The notes under the pieces are model-generated. The model had not been told where the DNA came from. It made no database searches and saw nothing but the letters and a program-made list of their open reading frames with translations. A program made the position numbers and the translations under genes. 64,000 nt of DNA from Paenibacillus phoenicis (GTDB lineage Bacteria; Bacillota; Bacilli; Paenibacillales; Paenibacillaceae): NCBI RefSeq assembly GCF_034718895.1, contig NZ_JAYERP010000001.1, positions 620,001-684,000 on the forward strand, given 5' to 3'. Below, piece by piece: positions 1 through 8,192 of this stretch (positions are counted from its first letter, which is position 1; each line of letters starts with the position of its first letter).

Positions 1-318
1 GTGGAATATATGGTAGGCCCCGCGCTGGACAGCTTGCATACCTTGGAGCAACGGGGGGAGCGGTTTGATTTCTTTTTGATTGATGCGGATAAGGAAAACT
101 ACCCGAACTATCTCGAATATGCGATCAAGCTGGCGAAACCGGGGGCGCTGATTGCCGGCGACAATATCCTGCTGCGCGGTCGGACGTTAAATCCGGACAA
201 AAACGGGCCGTCGGTGCAGGCGATGCGCAGGTTCAACGAGATGATCGCCCGAGACGAGCGGCTGATCAGCACGCTGCTGCCGGCGTATGACGGGCTGGCG
301 CTGGCGATGGTGAAATAA
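1..318 (+). CDS. SAM-dependent O-methyltransferase, C-terminal part
   Basis: The visible 105 residues match the C-terminal half of class I O-methyltransferases of the YrrM/caffeoyl-CoA type, which move a methyl group from S-adenosylmethionine to a hydroxyl group. FDFFLIDADKENYPNYLEYA carries the metal-binding and post-motif region (DADK), followed by LAKPGALIAGDNIL and the usual closing segment LPAYDGLALAMVK. The family is about 210-220 residues long, so roughly half lies before the window and the GTG at base 1 is probably an internal valine. A short hairpin terminator follows. The substrate cannot be told from this part. Confidence 0.85.
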   Translation: MEYMVGPALDSLHTLEQRGERFDFFLIDADKENYPNYLEYAIKLAKPGALIAGDNILLRGRTLNPDKNGPSVQAMRRFNEMIARDERLISTLLPAYDGLALAMVK

Positions 319-348
319 GGCATCCGACAAGAAACATAAGATAGACAA

Positions 349-375
349 GAACCTGCTGGAATGGCGGGTTTTTTG
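349..375 (+). terminator. Rho-independent terminator after the O-methyltransferase
   Basis: AACCTGC and GGCGGGTT form a short stem (one wobble) followed by six T residues, 30 bases after the stop codon. Confidence 0.6.
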
Positions 376-426
376 ATGTGGCAAGTTGCCAAGAATGCAC
401 TATTTTTTACAAAAAATAAATAATTG

Positions 427-456
427 TTCACAAAAATGCAGCAAATCGTGTATAAT
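427..456 (+). promoter_or_regulatory. Probable sigma-A promoter of the LPMO gene
   Basis: TTCACA (427-432) and a perfect TATAAT (451-456) are 18 bases apart. The start codon is about 235 bases downstream, so the transcript would have a long leader. Confidence 0.5.
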
Positions 457-692
457 TTGGACATCAGCAATATTCCCCATAATTAACATCCTCTTCTATT
501 CTTGTTAATTCCCTTCATGATCTCACGGCGAAATGAACTTACGGTATAAGCTCCTTTGGGGGTTTATATATACTTCCTTCAGAAAGGGGGGCGTTTAGGG
601 TTCCTGCAGAAGGTATGTAGAAGGTAGAATCTGAAATGCACAGCCAAGGATCAGACACAAGGCACATTTCCAATTTCAAAGGAGGGACAAGC
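457..692 (+). other. Long untranslated leader before the LPMO gene
   Basis: About 230 bases lie between the TATAAT and the LPMO start. There is a G-rich stretch around 585-600 and no convincing reading frame with a ribosome site until GGAGGG at 681-686. No known riboswitch core was recognised. It may be a structured or long regulatory leader. Confidence 0.3.
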
Positions 693-2042
693 ATGACTTC
701 AACACGGCTAGCACAATCGTTAGTTTTGAAGGCGCTTACTTCTTTGTTGGTCATGGTGATTGCTGGAATCGGAATGATCCTGTTATCGGAACAAGCTTCG
801 GCCCACGGCTGGGTGGACGGGCCGGCAAGCCGGGCGATCTTGTGCAAAAACGGCCAGAATACGGACTGCGGTGCGATCGTGTACGAGCCTCAAAGCTTGG
901 AAGCGCCCAAGGGCTTCCCCAATTCCGGCCCGGCGGATGGGAAGATCGCCAGCGCAAATGGAGCTTTCCCCAAACTTGATGAGCAGTCGGCTAACCGCTG
1001 GACCAAAGTGAACATCTCGGCTGGTACGAACACCTTCACCTGGAAATTTACCGCTCCCCATGCTACGGCAAACTGGAAATATTACATGACGAAGCCGGGC
1101 TGGGACCCTAATGCCCCGTTAACGCGCAATTCCTTTGATCTGACACCGTTTTGCACGGTTAACTATGGCGGTGTGCAGCCTCCGTTTACGTATTCGCATA
1201 CTTGCAACGTACCGGCGCGGACAGGGTACCATGTCATCTTAGCCGTTTGGGAGATCGCCGATACCGCGAATGCCTTCTACAACGTAATTGACGTGGATTT
1301 TGGCGGCGGCAATTCAGGGGACACGACCGCTCCAACGGCGCCGACTGATCTGACGGCTACGGCGGTCACCTCGAACTCGGTTACGCTGGGCTGGAACGCC
1401 TCCAGTGATAATGTTGGCGTCACCGGCTATCGGATTTATAACGGCAGCAACCTGGTCGCCACTGTATCGGGATCGACGCTTAGCCATACCGTGACCGGGC
1501 TGAATGCGAACACGTCCTACACGTTTACCGTCAGGGCGGTGGATGGAGCGGGCAACAGCTCCTCGCCCAGCAATTCGGTGACGGTGACGACAAGCCCGGC
1601 CGCTAACGATCCCGAGGCTCCTTCGGCTCCCGGCAACCTGCATGTCATGGGGACAGCTACGTCCTCCAGCGTGACGTTAATGTGGAATGCTTCCAGTGAC
1701 AATGTGGGTGTAACAGGCTACCGGATTTATCGCGGATCCACCTTGTCCGTCACTGTGCCTGGGACGCAGACCAGCTTTACGGTAACGGGACTTAGCGCTG
1801 CGACTTCGTATACGTTCACCGTTCGTGCGATTGATGCGGCCGGCAACGAATCGGCAGCCAGCAACGCGGTGCAAGTGACGACAGCGTCAGCCCCCGCCGC
1901 GCAGCCTTGGGCCCCCAATACCGCTTATGCGGTAGGGGAATTGGTCAGTTACAACGGGGCGATCTACGAATGCCGCCAGGCCCATACTTCCCTAGTAGGC
2001 TGGGAGCCGCCGAACGTACCGGCTTTGTGGCTGCTGAAATAA
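693..2042 (+). CDS. Secreted AA10 lytic polysaccharide monooxygenase with two FnIII domains and a CBM5/12
   Basis: A copper enzyme that oxidatively cleaves chitin or cellulose outside the cell. The ATG at 693 follows GGAGGG; a signal peptide (hydrophobic residues 11-31) ends SEQASA and cleavage would expose His38, the N-terminal histidine of the copper brace ([10 protein letters not shown]). The second brace histidine is probably His123 ([12 protein letters not shown]). The AA10 domain spans about 38-203, two fibronectin type III repeats about 213-300 and 309-398 (sharing [13 protein letters not shown]), and a CBM5/12-type carbohydrate-binding module about 403-449 with aromatic-rich [17 protein letters not shown]. 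The gene stands alone between its own promoter and terminator. Chitin or cellulose preference cannot be decided from the sequence alone. The mature N-terminal His is essential in this family. Confidence 0.93.
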   Translation: MTSTRLAQSLVLKALTSLLVMVIAGIGMILLSEQASAHGWVDGPASRAILCKNGQNTDCGAIVYEPQSLEAPKGFPNSGPADGKIASANGAFPKLDEQSANRWTKVNISAGTNTFTWKFTAPHATANWKYYMTKPGWDPNAPLTRNSFDLTPFCTVNYGGVQPPFTYSHTCNVPARTGYHVILAVWEIADTANAFYNVIDVDFGGGNSGDTTAPTAPTDLTATAVTSNSVTLGWNASSDNVGVTGYRIYNGSNLVATVSGSTLSHTVTGLNANTSYTFTVRAVDGAGNSSSPSNSVTVTTSPAANDPEAPSAPGNLHVMGTATSSSVTLMWNASSDNVGVTGYRIYRGSTLSVTVPGTQTSFTVTGLSAATSYTFTVRAIDAAGNESAASNAVQVTTASAPAAQPWAPNTAYAVGELVSYNGAIYECRQAHTSLVGWEPPNVPALWLLK

Positions 2043-2059
2043 CCTGAATAACCTAAAAT

Positions 2060-2090
2060 CCCTCGGCTTGCCGCCGAGGGATTTTTTTTT
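2060..2090 (+). terminator. Terminator of the LPMO gene
   Basis: Perfect 8-bp stem CCCTCGGC / GCCGAGGG with loop TTGCC, then A and nine or more T residues. Confidence 0.92.
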
Positions 2091-2101
2091 TCGCCGGACA
2101 T

Positions 2102-2572
2102 TTAGTTGTCATGGTGCTGAACAGGGGGGTTATTCCATCTGGCTGCCCAATTTTCCATCTCCTTCAGCGCACTCTGGAAATCGAGGCCTTTAGGAGTTAG
2201 CGAATATTCAACCGTGACGGGGACGGTGGGGAAGACCTGGCGGTGAACGATGCCGCTCTTCTCCAAATGACGCAATGTGTCGGTCAATGACTGCGTCCGG
2301 ACGATGGACAAGGCGCGCCGAAGTTCCTGGAACCGTTTCGGTCCTTTAGACAGCTCGAACATGACAAGAAACGACCATTTCGCCCCAAGAATTTGCAGCA
2401 CAGAGCAGATATTGCCGAATTCGTCGTCGTTACGTTCCCAAAACTTAACGATATGGATGCTAACGCTTGGCGTCTTTCTAACCGCGACCTCAGAGCTAAC
2501 CGTCTCAGGGGTGATCAGCCAGATTGCGGGGGATTTTGGTATTACATTAGGCCTTGCCGGGCAACTGTTCAC
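2102..2572 (-). CDS. HxlR-family winged-helix regulator with a damaged start
   Basis: The part from about 2425 down to 2102 reads as a normal HxlR domain: ICSVLQILGAKWSFLVMFEL, then SKGPKRFQELRRAL, a recognition helix region (SLTDTLRHLEKSGIVHR) and SLTPKGLDFQSALKEM. HxlR regulators are about 100-120 residues and usually control a divergent gene. The only ATG upstream in frame (2572) adds about 45 residues that are antisense to the neighbouring transporter remnant and look unrelated. There is no ATG, GTG or TTG at the expected position, and the domain starts almost on top of the transporter start, so the divergent promoter region seems deleted. It is probably not expressed normally. Confidence 0.6.
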   Translation of the reverse strand: MNSCPARPNVIPKSPAIWLITPETVSSEVAVRKTPSVSIHIVKFWERNDDEFGNICSVLQILGAKWSFLVMFELSKGPKRFQELRRALSIVRTQSLTDTLRHLEKSGIVHRQVFPTVPVTVEYSLTPKGLDFQSALKEMENWAARWNNPPVQHHDN

Positions 2573-3422
2573 GGTTTTCTCATTGGCTTATGCCATCGGG
2601 ACCCGCTGCTGATTTCCCTCACGTCACGTTGGGATCGCAAAAAGCTGCTTCTCTATGCTCAGCTTGCCTTTATCGCCGGCTGCCTCGTGGCTTGGGTGAG
2701 CCCGAATATCGCCGTGCTGATGATCTCGCGCGTGATCTTAGGAGCGAGCTCGGGCGTGTTCCTTGTCGTTTCCTTTGCGGCGGCTGCCAAAATCATCGCT
2801 CCGTACAAAATTGGAAGTGCCATCAGCACCCTGGTTCTGGGTTTCAGTCTTTCCATGATATTGGGCGTTCCGATTGGGATCGCCATCGCCGATTGGTTGA
2901 ACTGGAAAGCGATCTTCTTGTTGCTTGGTCTGATCAGCGCCGGAGTCGCCTGGTTGATTACCAAGCTGCTGCCACCTATAGAAGGGGATGCGCCTGTACC
3001 TTATTTTCAACAGTTTAAGGTGCTGGGGAGCAACCCGCACGATTGCGGCAGGGCTAATTGCACAAACCGCGGCTTTGACCGTTTTACCTTTCACGGCGGG
3101 AGCGGTTTTTCCTGGGATTGGCTTTATCGGTTTGATGGTTGTAGCCATGTTTATGACCGGGCCGGCGATCCAAAGCTATTTTATTCAACGTTCGCCTGAA
3201 TCTTCCGGTATGGCACTGAGCATCAATACGTCCATGACCCATATTGGTTTGGCTGCGGGGGCCGGGACCGGGGGAGTGCTGTTCCAGCAGGTATCGACGC
3301 TTCACTTCCACCCTTGGTTGGCAGCTACGATGGTGGGGATCGGGCTAGGTATTGCATATGTCGGATTTGCAGGGGAACGGAAGCGGCGTTCACAACTTGT
3401 GATGAAGGATGATAGAATTTGA
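2438..3422 (+). pseudogene. Decayed MFS transporter of the DHA1 type
   Basis: Three frames each hold clear MFS sequence. Frame 1 (about 2438-2603) has NLTIWMLTLGVFLTATSEL; the frame changes near 2601-2604, where ACCCGCTG lacks one C, and frame 2 carries PLLISLTSRWDRKKLLLYA through a run of membrane helices to about 3030. There the reading jumps to frame 3 (TRTIAAGLIAQTAALTVLPF to SSGMALSINTSMTHIGLAAG). The join places the central loop before helix 7 next to the helix 8-9 loop, so about two membrane helices seem to be missing as well. No start codon with a ribosome site is visible. It was probably an exporter controlled by the adjacent HxlR regulator. Confidence 0.85.
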
Positions 3423-3456
3423 TTGAAAATGATTGATTATGATAGAATATGATTGA
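3409..3456 (+). promoter_or_regulatory. Direct-repeat operator before the DeoR-type regulator
   Basis: ATGATAGAATTTGATTGA (3409-3426) recurs as ATGATAGAATATGATTGA (3439-3456), 17 of 18 identical with a 30-bp period, i.e. about three helical turns on the same face. It ends on the -35 region of the fruR-fruK promoter, as expected for autoregulation by a DeoR-family protein. Confidence 0.6.
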
Positions 3457-3480
3457 TTTTTGCGTAGGATATGATACGAT
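3453..3480 (+). promoter_or_regulatory. Probable promoter of fruR-fruK
   Basis: TTGATT (3453-3458) and TACGAT (3475-3480) with a 16-base spacer, 24 bases before the regulator start. The second operator repeat overlaps the -35. Confidence 0.5.
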
Positions 3481-3503
3481 GGTTGGAGTTGGGAGGGGGA
3501 ACG

Positions 3504-4253
3504 ATGTTAACCGAAGAAAGACATCGCCGGATTCTGGGACGGTTGCAGGAGGTAGGCACCGTTAAGCTTCAGGAGCTCTGCGTCTTGCTTGAAGCGTCCG
3601 AATCCACCGTAAGGCGCGATTTAGCCGATTTGGAAGAACAGGGGCTGCTTCGCAGAGTGCACGGCGGTGCGACGCTCCCGATGATGCCCGGAGGCTTGGA
3701 GCCGGGGATGGTGGAGAAGTCCGCCGTCAATCTCCCGCAAAAGCAGCAAATTGCTGAAATGGCGTCCGGCTTGGTACGCAGCGGGGAGGCGATTTATCTG
3801 GATGCGGGAACGACGACGTTGGCCATGATCCCTTATCTGCGAGGGAAATCGATCACCGTCGTGACGAACGGCTTGCCGCAAGTGGAGGCGCTGTTGGAGG
3901 CGGACATTCCGGCTTATCTGCTCGGAGGTCTGGCCAAAAAACGCACGAAAGCCCTAGTCGGCCACCTGGCGTTGGAGCAATTGGCACATTTTCGGTTTGA
4001 CCGGTGTTTCCTTGGGGCGAATGGGGTTCATCCCGATGCGGGGTATACGACGCCGGATCCGGAGGAAGCTGCGTTAAAACGCCGCGCTCATGAGCAGTCC
4101 TCCCTAACGTATGTACTTGCCGATTCCAGCAAAATCGGGAACATTGCCTTTGCCAAGATGTTCGAGTTGGAGCGGGCGACGCTTATTACGGAGCAGGTTC
4201 CGGAACGCTGGCGCAAGCCCATCACGGAAATCACAAACCTAATTGGAGGATAA
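3504..4253 (+). CDS. DeoR-family regulator, FruR-like
   Basis: A 249-residue DNA-binding repressor that senses a sugar phosphate. ATG 3504 follows GGGAGGGG. The N-terminus is a typical DeoR helix-turn-helix (MLTEERHRRILGRL, SESTVRRDLADLEEQGLL, RRVHGGATL), and the C-terminal DeoRC domain has the family pattern YLDAGTTTLAMIPYL, VVTNGLPQ and RFDRCFLGANGV. It lies four bases before a 1-phosphofructokinase gene, so by analogy with FruR it would respond to fructose 1-phosphate. Direct repeats over its promoter are probable binding sites. Other hexose-phosphate effectors are possible because no PTS gene is present to confirm fructose. Confidence 0.85.
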   Translation: MLTEERHRRILGRLQEVGTVKLQELCVLLEASESTVRRDLADLEEQGLLRRVHGGATLPMMPGGLEPGMVEKSAVNLPQKQQIAEMASGLVRSGEAIYLDAGTTTLAMIPYLRGKSITVVTNGLPQVEALLEADIPAYLLGGLAKKRTKALVGHLALEQLAHFRFDRCFLGANGVHPDAGYTTPDPEEAALKRRAHEQSSLTYVLADSSKIGNIAFAKMFELERATLITEQVPERWRKPITEITNLIGG

Positions 4254-4257
4254 ACCC

Positions 4258-5178
4258 ATGATGATCTATACCCTCACTTTAAATCCTTCCATTGACTATA
4301 TCGTGGAGGTTGACGACCTGCAGCTTGGCGGACTTAATCGTATGAAACGGGACCTGAAGCTCCCCGGCGGGAAAGGTCTTAACGTCTCCCGCGTTCTAAA
4401 GCGGCTTGGGGCGGACACGACCGCTATGGGGTTTCTTGGCGGCTTCACCGGTGATTTTATTGAAGCAGCTTTACAGAAGGAGGGGATTCCTGCCGATTTT
4501 GTACGCATTCGCGGCGGAGAGACCCGTATCAATGTTAAGCTCAAGCATGGCGAGGAAACCGAGATTAACGGCGGAGGGCCGCCTATCACGGCGGAAGAAG
4601 CGAATGCCTTGGTGGAGAAGCTGTCCATCTTGAGGGAAGGCGACCTGATCATTTTGGCCGGCAGTCTGCCTTCAACGCTTCCCGGTGATTTCTATGAACA
4701 GCTGATCCGGATGTGCCAAAAGCAAGGGGCTGAGTTCGTCATCGACACCACGGGTGAACCGCTGCGCCGGGCGCTGGCGTACCACCCGCTGCTTGTGAAG
4801 CCGAACCATCATGAACTGGCCGAGCTGTTTGGCGTCGTGATTGAGACCCGGGAGCAGTTGATCGCTTACGGCCGCAAGCTGCTGGAAGAAGGGGCACAGC
4901 ACGTGTTGATTTCGATGGCCGGGGAAGGCGCTCTGCTGATCAGCGGCGACGAGGTTTACCATGCGAACGTCCCACCCGGCAAGGTGCGCAACTCGGTTGG
5001 CGCCGGCGATTCGATGATCGCCGGATTTACGGGGATGCTCGCCTTGGGCGGAGACTTGATGGAGGCGTTCCGGGCCGGCGTTGCCTCGGGCAGCGCCACC
5101 GCTTTTTCCGACGATTTGGCCGAGCGCGGGCTGATCGAGGAGCTTCGGACGCAGGTGAGTATTGAGAAGATTGGATAA
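4258..5178 (+). CDS. fruK: 1-phosphofructokinase (PfkB family)
   Basis: A 306-residue PfkB-type sugar kinase that phosphorylates fructose 1-phosphate to fructose 1,6-bisphosphate. The N-terminus MIYTLTLNPSIDYIVEV and the segment GGKGLNVSRVLKRLG are characteristic of the FruK/LacC group, as is the C-terminal active-site motif VGAGDSMIAGF with the catalytic Asp. ATG 4258 follows GGAGGA, with a second ATG at 4261; the regulator stops at 4253, so the two genes form one operon. The usual third gene, the fructose PTS permease fruA, is absent and a terminator follows. Tagatose-6-phosphate kinase is the main alternative reading. Confidence 0.85.
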   Translation: MMIYTLTLNPSIDYIVEVDDLQLGGLNRMKRDLKLPGGKGLNVSRVLKRLGADTTAMGFLGGFTGDFIEAALQKEGIPADFVRIRGGETRINVKLKHGEETEINGGGPPITAEEANALVEKLSILREGDLIILAGSLPSTLPGDFYEQLIRMCQKQGAEFVIDTTGEPLRRALAYHPLLVKPNHHELAELFGVVIETREQLIAYGRKLLEEGAQHVLISMAGEGALLISGDEVYHANVPPGKVRNSVGAGDSMIAGFTGMLALGGDLMEAFRAGVASGSATAFSDDLAERGLIEELRTQVSIEKIG

Positions 5179-5213
5179 ACCCGGAACCCCTAAACCTAGG
5201 GTATATCAAGATT

Positions 5214-5243
5214 AAGACCCCCAAGTTTCGCTTGGGGGTCTTG
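5214..5243 (+). terminator. Terminator of fruR-fruK
   Basis: Perfect 12-bp stem AAGACCCCCAAG / CTTGGGGGTCTT with loop TTTCG. The arrangement could also stop transcription from the opposite strand. Confidence 0.85.
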
Positions 5244-5294
5244 TTATCCACACTAAGAAATTTGATGGAATGCTTGGAGTTCTCTCCGCTGCCT

Positions 5295-5996
5295 TTAGGG
5301 TCCGTCGTGGTACAAATGCGCCCAGCCGTTGCCAATGACCTGCGGACGACGGGGATTGCCGTCGCTTTGCTGGTAAGGCCGCAGCCCGTAACCCTGGTTA
5401 TACGGCGGATGATAGGAATGTGACGCAGAAGTCTGTTGCGCCTGGAATTGCGGGTTCGGTTGATGACAGCCTAGCGGAGGACCGATGATTACGGTTTGAT
5501 TCAGCGGTGCGAACGCGGCTCTCACTTTTTCAACATCCAGGCAATAGGTGTGGGCGAACGCTTCAGGCGGAGTTAGCCGCAACATATCGGAAGCGGGAAT
5601 GATCTCCGGAATCGGCTGATCAAAAATAGCCAGAAAACGCGTCCCATCCATCGTCGCGGTGTCATAATGCCACCAGCCTTGCGGGACGCTGGTCGCCCAA
5701 CCGGGACGGGTGGGGTAGTGTTTCAGTTCTTTGGTAAACGGGTTGATGATCGAGACGACGACTTCACCCGAAATGCAATACACCAGCTCCGAGGCGTTTT
5801 GGTGAATATGCATTTCGATGACGTTACCTTTGTCGAGGTAGGTATCCAATAACGACATATTGCCCAGCGTATTTAGCTGCTGAATGGATAGTGTGTTGAT
5901 GAAGTTACGTTGATCCTTGCGGAATGTCGTGTTCCGGTTGACGTCGAACGTGAACTGTGCGTTTGGTGACGTGAAATCCATATAAGAAACCGCCAT
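5295..5996 (-). CDS. Cupin-domain protein with a Pro/Gln/Tyr-rich tail
   Basis: A 233-residue protein with a single cupin beta-barrel. Metal-ligand motif MHIHQNASELVYCISGEV (two His and a Glu) lies at about 62-79, followed by the second cupin motif around PRGW-like VPQGWWHYDTA with another His. This resembles the oxalate decarboxylase/germin-like cupins. Residues after about 175 form a low-complexity tail rich in P, Q, Y and H, which is reminiscent of surface or spore-coat proteins. The ribosome site is weak. No enzyme activity can be assigned; the gene stands alone, convergent with fruK. Confidence 0.75.
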   Translation of the reverse strand: MAVSYMDFTSPNAQFTFDVNRNTTFRKDQRNFINTLSIQQLNTLGNMSLLDTYLDKGNVIEMHIHQNASELVYCISGEVVVSIINPFTKELKHYPTRPGWATSVPQGWWHYDTATMDGTRFLAIFDQPIPEIIPASDMLRLTPPEAFAHTYCLDVEKVRAAFAPLNQTVIIGPPLGCHQPNPQFQAQQTSASHSYHPPYNQGYGLRPYQQSDGNPRRPQVIGNGWAHLYHDGP

Positions 5997-6105
5997 GTTG
6001 TTCCCTGCCTTTCCGATGTATAGGCGCTATTGCTTCTACAGAATATCTATGTTTGAAATCTGGTTGATATGTATGTTTTGGGGAATCTTATAGGAGCCCT
6101 CGGGT

Positions 6106-6134
6106 TTGCATTTTCGGCAGACGGTTTGTATCAT
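6106..6134 (+). promoter_or_regulatory. Promoter of the DUF2905 gene
   Basis: TTGCAT and TATCAT with a 17-base spacer, 39 bases before the start codon. Confidence 0.6.
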
Positions 6135-6172
6135 GAGGTCAAAACAGCATTTACATTAAAGGAGACGGGTTC

Positions 6173-6394
6173 ATGAGTAACGTTCCGAAAATACTGATCG
6201 TTGCCGGTGCGGTTCTTATCGTGATTGGCTTGCTGTGGATGTTCTTGGGGAGGTTTTTGCAACTGGGGCGGCTTCCGGGGGATATTGCGGTCGAACGCGG
6301 CAATTTTCGGTTCTACTTCCCGATCGTAACGTGTATCGTGCTCAGTGTCGTGTTCTCTATAATCATGGCCGTGATTCGGTGGTTTATGAAGTGA
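6173..6394 (+). CDS. DUF2905 family small membrane protein
   Basis: A 73-residue protein with two membrane helices (about 5-26 and 48-70) flanking the conserved loop LGRLPGDIAVERGNFRFYFP, the signature of DUF2905. These proteins are widespread in Bacillales and other bacteria and have no known function. ATG 6173 is preceded by AAAGGAGA with good spacing and a clear promoter. It ends about 65 bases before the left end of the insertion sequence and is intact. Confidence 0.88.
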   Translation: MSNVPKILIVAGAVLIVIGLLWMFLGRFLQLGRLPGDIAVERGNFRFYFPIVTCIVLSVVFSIIMAVIRWFMK

Positions 6395-6459
6395 TCCATC
6401 TAGGGGGGAGACCCTCCATCCAAGAACTGGCTGCTTGGCTGTTCGCTTCTGCCGCCTCC

Positions 6460-6491
6460 ATAAAACTGCAAAAGAAGTCAATTTCATAATT
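6460..6491 (+). repeat. Left terminal inverted repeat of the IS
   Basis: Begins ATAAAACTGCAAAAGAAG and ends TTTCATAATT. It differs from the reverse complement of 8098-8129 only at one position in the A-rich stretch. Confidence 0.9.
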
Positions 6492-6546
6492 CAATTTATT
6501 AGCTACTGCAGGTAACCAATTTCGAGGTGTACATTTTCAAAAAAAG

Positions 6547-7992
6547 TTACGCGGCTTGTTTGGTCAAACGGATGTTCATGTTCAAATAATCCAGCGCATA
6601 TTTAGACACATTGTACGCTAGGTAACTTAGTTCGAGATCGACGAACGCACGTTTTTTGAGCCTTCGTGTAGTGCCCATGCCAAAGTATAACTTCAGATAT
6701 GCAAAGACGCGTTCAATAGCGGTCCGCTGCTTAAACAATTCGGCAAACTTCTCGCTTCCCCGGCCAGGTGCTGTGTATTTGCGGACGTCGGTTTCTATCC
6801 GGATTTTATACACCTTCTGGCAACCTGTAGCTTGCAGCGGACATTCCTTGCATTCTTTCGGACGGGTAAATTTCACGTTGCCCCCCTTGGGGTCGTAGCT
6901 GTCATAACGGTACGGATGGCCTTGTTCACACAGCGGACGATAATATTTGTCTTCCTTCAAAGGCAGTTTGGTGCGGTGAATTAACGGGATAATCGGAAAA
7001 GCACCTAACTTGCGGATTTGTCGGTATACCGCTTCGCCGTCATAGCCCTTATCAGCCAAAACGTGCTTAACCTGCAGATCCGGAAATCGCTCCTGAAGTC
7101 GCTTCAGCAGCATAATGGCCGGTCTCTGGTCACTGACATGAGCGGAGCAGGTCTCGCCGGCAACAATATATTGGCTTGCCGTGTCGACGAGCAGATTCGC
7201 CTTGTACCCGTACCAGAATTTCACGCGGTGGGTGCCTCGCGGATCGCCTTTTGCGCCAGTGCTTGGGTATTGCGGCATATCGCGGGCGAGTTCTTCGTAA
7301 CTGGCTGGCAACATGTCGGCTACTCCCCGTTCGAAGAAACCAAGCGACGCTTCGTAAGCATCCATTTGCTTCCGCCACTCGTCCCATTCCGCTTTCGGGA
7401 TTCTCCCGCGTTTGGAACGTTTGGGCTTCTCCGGCTTGGCTTCCTGGGACGGCGTGCATGTGTCCGCGGAGAACAAGGCAGGGTCTTCGTCAACGAGAGG
7501 GCTGGAAGAAGTCGTCGTCTTCCCTTCATCCAGCTTCGAATTTCGGTCGAAGGCCTCAATGTGGGACGAATCTATTGCCAGAACCTCACCCGAAAGAAAC
7601 CCTGCGGCAATTGCCTGGTCTACCACTGTATCCAGAACGTGTCTCAGTACGCCGCTTTGAGCCAGCCTGGCTACAAGGCGGGAATAGGCGGCTTCACTCG
7701 GTACCCGGTCCGAATCGGTAAAGCGGCATAACCTTCTGAATTCGGAGCTGGTTCGCAGACGCTTGATCAGATCTTTCGTATAGCGGATATGTTCCAGTTT
7801 TCCAATAATGAGGGAATACATCATCGCTCTGGTATTTAAACTTTCGGAGCGGCCGCGGGTACTTTTTTTGCTAACGGCATGCAGGATGATCCCCATGGGG
7901 ACGTGTTCCAGAATGGCACTGTATTTTGCCTCATCCGCCATTCCCATTAATTCCTCGAAGGAAAATAGCTCTGCTTGTTGAATACCATACAT
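6547..7992 (-). CDS. IS1182-family transposase
   Basis: A 481-residue DDE transposase. The N-terminal DUF772-like part (about 20-130) has TRAMMYSLIIGKLEHIRYTK and the catalytic core shows LAIDSSHIEAFDR (first Asp), VKHVLADKGYDG (second Asp) and the C-terminal Glu in KQRTAIERVFAYLKLYFGMG. Four cysteines in the CKECPLQATGC region form a zinc-ribbon-like insert typical of IS1182 proteins. The frame is full length with no disruption, so the element may still be active. It is transcribed leftward from within the IS. Confidence 0.95.
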   Translation of the reverse strand: MYGIQQAELFSFEELMGMADEAKYSAILEHVPMGIILHAVSKKSTRGRSESLNTRAMMYSLIIGKLEHIRYTKDLIKRLRTSSEFRRLCRFTDSDRVPSEAAYSRLVARLAQSGVLRHVLDTVVDQAIAAGFLSGEVLAIDSSHIEAFDRNSKLDEGKTTTSSSPLVDEDPALFSADTCTPSQEAKPEKPKRSKRGRIPKAEWDEWRKQMDAYEASLGFFERGVADMLPASYEELARDMPQYPSTGAKGDPRGTHRVKFWYGYKANLLVDTASQYIVAGETCSAHVSDQRPAIMLLKRLQERFPDLQVKHVLADKGYDGEAVYRQIRKLGAFPIIPLIHRTKLPLKEDKYYRPLCEQGHPYRYDSYDPKGGNVKFTRPKECKECPLQATGCQKVYKIRIETDVRKYTAPGRGSEKFAELFKQRTAIERVFAYLKLYFGMGTTRRLKKRAFVDLELSYLAYNVSKYALDYLNMNIRLTKQAA

Positions 7993-8097
7993 GGGAGTAC
8001 TCCTTTCTCGTGGTTGGTGTGGTAACCTTTACTTCGAGATTTTGGGGAGGTACTCCTTTTTTACATGCTGAAAAACCTTATCCCACAAGGGGTTACA

Positions 8098-8129
8098 AAT
8101 TATGAAATTGACTTTTTTTGCAGTTTTAT
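8098..8129 (-). repeat. Right terminal inverted repeat of the IS
   Basis: Read on the minus strand it begins ATAAAACTGCAAAAAAAG, pairing with the left end at 31 of 32 positions. Confidence 0.9.
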
Positions 8130-8192
8130 ACTTCGGCGGCCTGCCAGTGATGAAATTTGCAGGGAGGGAGGGGTACTCCCCTCAATCTCCCC

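Larger units (their letters stand above)
6460..8129 (-). mobile_element. IS1182-family insertion sequence, apparently complete
   Basis: A single intact transposase gene is bracketed by 32-bp terminal inverted repeats (6460-6491 and 8098-8129) that match at 31 of 32 positions. The element is about 1.67 kb, the normal size for IS1182. It sits between DUF2905 and the gene at 8193 and breaks neither. No clear direct target duplication was seen at the ends. The near-perfect repeats and open frame suggest recent insertion. Confidence 0.88.
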
